DNA of 8,812 nt from JBDIVL01 sp039794405 (lineage in GTDB: Bacteria > Planctomycetota > Brocadiia > Brocadiales > Brocadiaceae), in contig JBDIVL010000080.1 of NCBI GenBank assembly GCA_039794405.1, positions 1-8,812 of the forward strand, written 5' to 3'. A model generated the notes under the pieces. It did no database searches. It saw only the letters and a program-made list of their open reading frames with translations, and was not told the DNA's origin. Below, one piece after another: positions 5,775-8,812 of the stretch. Within the stretch, counting starts at the first letter, position 1; every line of letters starts with the position of its first letter. A program made the translations under genes and the position numbers.

Positions 5775-7478
5775 ATGAAGGCAAAGATTCTTATTATTGA
5801 TGACGAAGAAAATATCAGATTTACCCTGAGAAGCTTCCTTTTGGATGAGGGGCATGAGGTAATAACTGTTGAGAATTATCATGACGCCCTGGCCATGATC
5901 GATAGATCTGATTTCGATTTAATATTTGCAGATATCATTCTGGGTGGAAAGACCGGGATTGATATTTTGAGGGAAATCAGGGATAGAAAACTTCATTGTC
6001 CGGTTGTTATGATTACAGGGGTTCCTGATATTGAAACAGCTTCAGAAGCTCTTCGGTTAGATGCGTTCGATTATATATCAAAACCTGTACTAAAGGATGA
6101 ATTATTACGGGTTGCCAAGATGGCACTACAGCATAAGATATTAGTGGATGAGAAAGAGAAATATCGCTTAAATCTCGAAGCGATATTTAACAGTGTAAAA
6201 GATGCAATTATTACGGTAGATAAGGAATTGCTGGTACTTGAAATTAACGAGGCGGCGAAAGACATTTGCAGTTTATCCCGTGATATTATTGGGAAGCCAT
6301 TTCATTCTTTCCCGAGGGTTTGTAATGGACAATGTCTTAATGCTCTTGAAGAAACGATTAAGGAAAAAAACCCGGTAGAAATATATCGGGTCGAATGCAT
6401 GCATAAACTCCGTCCAGAACAAATTGTGGCCGTTACTGCCTATCCTCTCCTTAACAATAAAGGCATATTTTCTGGAGTAGTTCTTGTTGTAAACGATGAG
6501 ACATACTTAACTGATCTGGAAAGTGATATGAGTGAACGCTATCATTTCCATAATATTATTGGAAAAAGCGAAAAGATGCAAATGATTTATTCTCTTGTAG
6601 AAGATTTGGCTGATGCACAAACTACGGTACTTGTTACAGGAGAAAGCGGGACTGGAAAGGAACTCGTTGCCGAAGCATTACACTATAAAGGGGTACGTAG
6701 CCATAAGCCCTTTGTAAAGGTAAACTGCACTGCCTTATCAGAAAATTTACTTGAGAGTGAGCTTTTTGGACACGTCAAAGGTGCCTTTACCGGTGCTGTT
6801 AAAGACAGAGTGGGGAGATTTCAAAAGGCAGACGGTGGCACAATATTTTTAGATGAAATTGGTGATATAACACCAAGGATGCAGCTACAGCTCTTGAGGG
6901 TACTCCAGGAAAGAGAGTTTGAAAGGGTTGGAGATTCTACGCCAATGAAAGTTGATGTCAGGATTATTGCTGCTACACATCAAAATCTCAGGGAGAAAAT
7001 CAGACGTGGGGAATTCCGGGAAGATCTTTACTACCGTTTAAAGGTGGTAGAAATTAACCTGCCGCCGTTAAGAGAGAAAAGAGAAGATGTACCATTATTG
7101 GTAAGTCATTTTATCAATAAATTTAACAAAAAGTTACATAAGGACATTAAGGAAATTTCTTCTGATGTTCAAAAAATATTTCTGGACTATCTATGGCCAG
7201 GTAATGTGAGGGAATTGGAACATACCATGGAACACGCATTTATCCTCTGTCATCAAAATACCATCACCGTAGATCACTTACCGCTTACTTTTAAAGGTTT
7301 TATCGAAACACGCATTGCTCCTTTTGACAGTGCGATGGCTGATGAGCATCGGGCAATTCTTATTGCCCTTGAAAATACCGGATGGATCAGGGCTAAAGCT
7401 GCCCGCTTATTAGGAATGAGCCGAAGCACTTTCTATAGAAAAATTGAAGAATACAAAATAAAAATGAAAGAAATATAG
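5775..7478 (+). CDS. Sigma-54-dependent response regulator (receiver-PAS-AAA+-Fis HTH)
   Basis: NtrC-type activator of 567 aa. Receiver (about 1-120): acidic D9-D10, phospho-acceptor D53, T81 and K103. PAS (about 130-250) carries C183, C187 and C208 in RVCNGQC and VECMHK. AAA+ domain: Walker A GESGTGKE (289-296), GAFTGA loop 336-341, Walker B IFLDE (D360, E361) and arginine-finger region REDLYYRL (415-422). The C-terminal Fis-type HTH is about 525-563 (AKAARLLGMSRSTFYRKI). The intact GAFTGA loop means that it can contact sigma-54 and remodel the closed promoter complex. I chose ATG 5775 because AAGGGG sits 8 nt upstream and the protein then starts MKAKILIIDDEEN like typical receivers; GTG 5733 would add 14 residues with a poorly placed ribosome site. 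Likely partner is the kinase ending at 5349. No convincing -24/-12 promoter was found in the window, so its targets are probably elsewhere. Confidence 0.97.
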   Translation: MKAKILIIDDEENIRFTLRSFLLDEGHEVITVENYHDALAMIDRSDFDLIFADIILGGKTGIDILREIRDRKLHCPVVMITGVPDIETASEALRLDAFDYISKPVLKDELLRVAKMALQHKILVDEKEKYRLNLEAIFNSVKDAIITVDKELLVLEINEAAKDICSLSRDIIGKPFHSFPRVCNGQCLNALEETIKEKNPVEIYRVECMHKLRPEQIVAVTAYPLLNNKGIFSGVVLVVNDETYLTDLESDMSERYHFHNIIGKSEKMQMIYSLVEDLADAQTTVLVTGESGTGKELVAEALHYKGVRSHKPFVKVNCTALSENLLESELFGHVKGAFTGAVKDRVGRFQKADGGTIFLDEIGDITPRMQLQLLRVLQEREFERVGDSTPMKVDVRIIAATHQNLREKIRRGEFREDLYYRLKVVEINLPPLREKREDVPLLVSHFINKFNKKLHKDIKEISSDVQKIFLDYLWPGNVRELEHTMEHAFILCHQNTITVDHLPLTFKGFIETRIAPFDSAMADEHRAILIALENTGWIRAKAARLLGMSRSTFYRKIEEYKIKMKEI

Positions 7479-7481
7479 TAC

Positions 7482-7503
7482 CCTGGCGGGGTGAAACCTC
7501 AGG
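7482..7503 (+). terminator. Weak hairpin after the response-regulator stop
   Basis: CCTG (7482-7485) pairs with CAGG (7500-7503), and inside it GGGT can pair with ACCT around a short GAA loop. It begins 4 nt after the TAG stop. The following TCGATAAAAAGG is not a T-run, so this is at best a weak or factor-dependent terminator. Confidence 0.25.
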
Positions 7504-7535
7504 TCGATAAAAAGGGATTGGAACCACAGATTTCT

Positions 7536-7606
7536 GTAAATGGGTAGATGGGAGGATGTGTTGGTGAGTGGAATGTACTTACCTATTCACCCATCTACCC
7601 ATTTAC
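7536..7606. repeat. 17-bp perfect inverted repeat with 37-nt spacer
   Basis: GTAAATGGGTAGATGGG (7536-7552) is the exact complement of CCCATCTACCCATTTAC (7590-7606). A competing pairing exists between TGAGTGG (7565-7571) and CCACTCA (7611-7617). No T-run follows. It could act as a transcription-end structure for the response-regulator message, but is more likely part of a simple intergenic repeat. Confidence 0.75.
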
Positions 7607-7620
7607 TCATCCACTCATTG
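7589..7620. repeat. Four 8-nt tandem repeats, ACYCATYN
   Basis: The units are ACCCATCT, ACCCATTT, ACTCATCC and ACTCATTG, in tandem with no spacer. The first two also form the right arm of the inverted repeat at 7536-7606. The left arm is a reverse-complement copy of the same units. Confidence 0.7.
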
Positions 7621-7701
7621 TTAGTAACTGGACAGAAGCTGAAGGCCGATCATTAATAGCTGATTGCTTATACAATCTTGTTTACTTTTAAAACTCGATT
7701 A

Positions 7702-7942
7702 TATAGGGATTTTCATTTTCTGTATTCGGTTTTGCGGGTGGTACAGACAATCTTTGTTTGTCCATGTCCTTTCCACAAGGGTTAGTTCAATTATTCACGA
7801 TTGAACCGGATTTTTGGCTTATTTCCCTATATCTAAATGCAAATCAAAAGCCGTATATCAATTCCAAACGTAACGTATGGTTCTGTCTACAAGGTTAAAT
7901 TAACCCTGGGTTCACTAAAAGCGATACGTTTGCTCATTTGTA
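7702..7942 (+). repeat. Intergenic repeat, copy B (about 241 bp)
   Basis: This is the diverged second copy of the element at 5375-5598, in the same orientation, on the other side of the response-regulator gene. The 12-bp hairpin of copy A is degraded here (GGTACAGACAA.. / ..TTTGTCCATGTCC). An inner hairpin is perfect instead: GTTCAAT (7785-7791) pairs with ATTGAAC (7800-7806). A sigma-70-like pair TTGTTT (7678-7683) and TATATA (7700-7705), 16 bp apart, lies at its left edge; no clear gene would use it. Confidence 0.75.
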
Positions 7943-7974
7943 GAGACAAATCGCATATCACATATCATATCTCA

Positions 7975-8044
7975 TGAGACAAAAGTGTCTCATGAGACAC
8001 TTTTGTCCTGAGACACTTCTGTCTCATGAGACACTTCTGTCTCA
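7975..8044. repeat. Array of 18-nt palindromic units with a perfect 30-bp palindrome
   Basis: Each unit has the form TGAGACA-N4-TGTCTCA, a 7-bp stem with a 4-nt loop. Unit 1 (7975-7992) has loop AAAG. Unit 2 (7993-8008) is shortened by 2 nt. Units 3 (8009-8026) and 4 (8027-8044) are identical TGAGACACTTCTGTCTCA and directly adjacent. Units 1 and 2 together make a perfect 30-bp palindrome at 7978-8007, centred on TCATGA. Units have no spacers, so this is not a CRISPR array. Possible roles are a multi-site protein-binding region or a palindromic repeat family. Confidence 0.85.
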
Positions 8045-8235
8045 TAAAATACTCTTACTTTGATGGATTTTTTGCTGTCGATCGTTACTTTTTGTAATTT
8101 TTCGTAACTCAAATTCTCAGTTAATAAGGAATAAATCCTTCCTTTTTCAGTCGGTTCTTTCCACCTCACAATCCCATTACTCATTTCATGAACAAATACT
8201 ATATGTTTGTATAAGTTGTTGTAATGCTGAAACAT
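7990..8235 (-). CDS. Doubtful small ORF whose C-terminus is made by the palindrome array
   Basis: It encodes 81 residues, or 64 from an inner ATG at 8184. I recognise no family. The middle is charged and mixed (WKEPTEKGRIYSLLTENLSY), which looks protein-like, while the C-terminal 17 residues ETEVSHETEVSQDKSVS are simply the translation of the 18-nt palindrome units, and the TGA stop falls in the 30-bp palindrome. No ribosome site precedes either ATG. It may be a real lineage-specific small gene, a decayed fragment, or chance. Confidence 0.25.
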   Translation of the reverse strand: MFQHYNNLYKHIVFVHEMSNGIVRWKEPTEKGRIYSLLTENLSYEKLQKVTIDSKKSIKVRVFYETEVSHETEVSQDKSVS

Positions 8236-8489
8236 ACGATTACTACTGAGTTGAGGTTGTTCTATAATGTAGGAAAAAAATTTTGTTTGCCTTTATTATA
8301 TTTCCATAAAAATAATGTAACTTATGTTTCTCTATTTTATCTTGGCTTCTTTGCAACAGAAAATTCGATCATTGCAAAAATTATTTTTTCTCATTATTGG
8401 TACGTATTTTGTACACGAGATGGTGTATAGACAAACCTTCATAATTGTGCCATGTAAAAATGTGTATAGCAATATGCACCTGCGAGCGT

Positions 8490-8516
8490 TTGGACATTAT
8501 TATTATGGAGTATTAT
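8490..8516 (+). promoter_or_regulatory. Candidate sigma-70-type promoter for the gene at 8715
   Basis: TTGGAC (8490-8495) and TATTAT (8511-8516) are separated by 15 bp, slightly short of the usual 16-18. A start near 8523 would give a leader of about 190 nt that contains several hairpins. Confidence 0.35.
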
Positions 8517-8540
8517 CGTAAAAGAATAAAAGTGATAATT

Positions 8541-8669
8541 TGCCCGGAGGTGCCTCATTCTGTTATGAGGGTATGATCAGAACGAAACCACTAAGGATCT
8601 TTGTTACAAAGGTAAAAGTTTGTGGTAACCAGAAAGGTGTTACAGAAATTTGGTATGGAGAGAAATTTC
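8541..8669 (+). promoter_or_regulatory. Structured 5' leader, candidate cis-regulatory RNA
   Basis: Consecutive stems can be drawn: CCTCAT / ATGAGG (8553-8558, 8565-8570); CCACTAA / TTTGTGG with one mismatch (8588-8594, 8619-8625) enclosing CTTTG-TTA-CAAAG (8599-8611); GTAAC / GTTAC (8625-8629, 8639-8643); and GAAATTT / AAATTTC (8645-8651, 8663-8669). It sits directly upstream of a strong ribosome site and the gene at 8715. It does not match the consensus of c-di-GMP-I, cobalamin, TPP or glycine riboswitches that I can recall. Confidence 0.35.
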
Positions 8670-8714
8670 AAATTTAAGTAATTATTTAACATTGAGTAGG
8701 AGGGAGGAATAGAG

Positions 8715-8812
8715 ATGGAGATGTCGAAGGCCATTTATCGGTTTATGGAAGATGAGATGATGAGATTGCTGTTATCCGAGGTAACCGACCTTACGTACAT
8801 TTACGATACGGA
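8715..8812 (+). CDS. Start of a gene cut by the window edge, possibly a PAS-domain sensor protein
   Basis: ATG at 8715 is preceded by a strong ribosome site GGAGG (8703-8707, 7-nt gap), and 32 codons are open to the edge. The translation starts MEMSKAIYRFMEDEMM and ends SEVTDLTYIYDT. A short helix followed by 'LLSEVTDLTYIYDTxG' resembles the N-terminal cap and first strand of PAS domains in cytoplasmic kinases and diguanylate cyclases, so a sensor protein is the best guess. A second ATG at 8721 lies only 2 codons later and is less well spaced. There is no signal peptide or membrane segment in the visible part. The gene call is good, but the function is tentative because the remainder is missing. 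Confidence 0.7.
   Translation, partial: MEMSKAIYRFMEDEMMRLLLSEVTDLTYIYDT

Larger units (their letters stand above)
7479..8714. other. Gene-poor, repeat-rich 1.2-kb region
   Basis: No confident gene is present. In order it holds a weak hairpin, a long inverted repeat with 8-nt tandem units, GCTGA-rich words (about 7637-7665), repeat copy B, short CATATCA direct repeats (about 7954-7971), an 18-nt palindrome array, a doubtful minus-strand ORF, an AT-rich stretch (8236-8489) with no recognisable feature, a candidate promoter, and a structured leader before the next gene. The two overlapping + strand frames at 8224-8430 and 8324-8521 lack ribosome sites and family features. Confidence 0.6.

Noticed and set aside
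7975..8044. CRISPR array
   Set aside because: Units are directly adjacent 18-nt palindromes with no unique spacers, and there are no cas genes.
8398..8412. Sigma-54 -24/-12 promoter (TGG..N..TTGT)
   Set aside because: The -24 GG and spacing fit, but the essential -12 GC is GT, and it lies over 300 bp from the next gene. No better match was found elsewhere in the window.
8224..8521. Two overlapping + strand ORFs of 65-68 codons
   Set aside because: AT-rich, no ribosome sites, overlapping each other in different frames and no recognisable protein pattern.
8541..8669. c-di-GMP-I (GEMM) or cobalamin riboswitch
   Set aside because: The conserved core sequences of these classes are not present; only generic stems can be seen.

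Overview
The window is a slice of a bacterial chromosome that leans AT-rich. It is dominated by an envelope-to-transcription signalling locus read on the + strand. The outer-membrane TonB receptor tail, the sigma-54 activator, the very modular histidine kinase and the intergenic DNA full of small palindromes together suggest a Gram-negative. An anammox-type planctomycete (Brocadiaceae) is my best guess and a deltaproteobacterium-like lineage is the main alternative. This is an inference from style, not from a marker gene. No rRNA, tRNA, CRISPR array, transposase or integrase was found.

Layout. Positions 2-127 hold the last 41 codons of a TonB-dependent outer-membrane receptor. After a repeat-bearing gap comes a periplasmic substrate-binding protein of the ABC_sub_bind (PF04392) type (491-1510, reading frame open back to 392). 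Next is a 1157-residue membrane histidine kinase (1876-5349) with the order periplasmic sensor, HAMP, GAF, coiled coil, PAS, GAF, PAS, HisKA and HATPase_c. A sigma-54-dependent response regulator follows (5775-7478; receiver, PAS, AAA+, Fis-type HTH). About 1.2 kb of gene-poor, repeat-rich DNA then leads to a structured leader and the first 32 codons of another gene (8715 to the window end), possibly a PAS sensor protein.

How the genes may work together (inference). The receptor would move a ligand across the outer membrane and the binding protein would capture it in the periplasm. The bound or free protein could be read by the kinase's periplasmic domain. The kinase would phosphorylate Asp53 of the response regulator, which would switch on sigma-54 promoters. 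No ABC permease or ATPase gene is present in the window, so the binding protein may serve sensing rather than uptake.

Non-coding DNA. Two diverged copies of a roughly 230-bp repeat (5375-5598 and 7702-7942) flank the response-regulator gene as direct repeats. A 29-bp double-palindrome motif occurs upstream of both the binding-protein gene (338-366) and the response-regulator gene (5670-5698). Further items are a 12-bp-stem palindrome (1752-1779), a 17-bp inverted repeat with 8-nt tandem repeats (7536-7620), and an array of 18-nt palindromic units containing a perfect 30-bp palindrome (7975-8044). That array also overlaps the 3' end of a doubtful minus-strand ORF.
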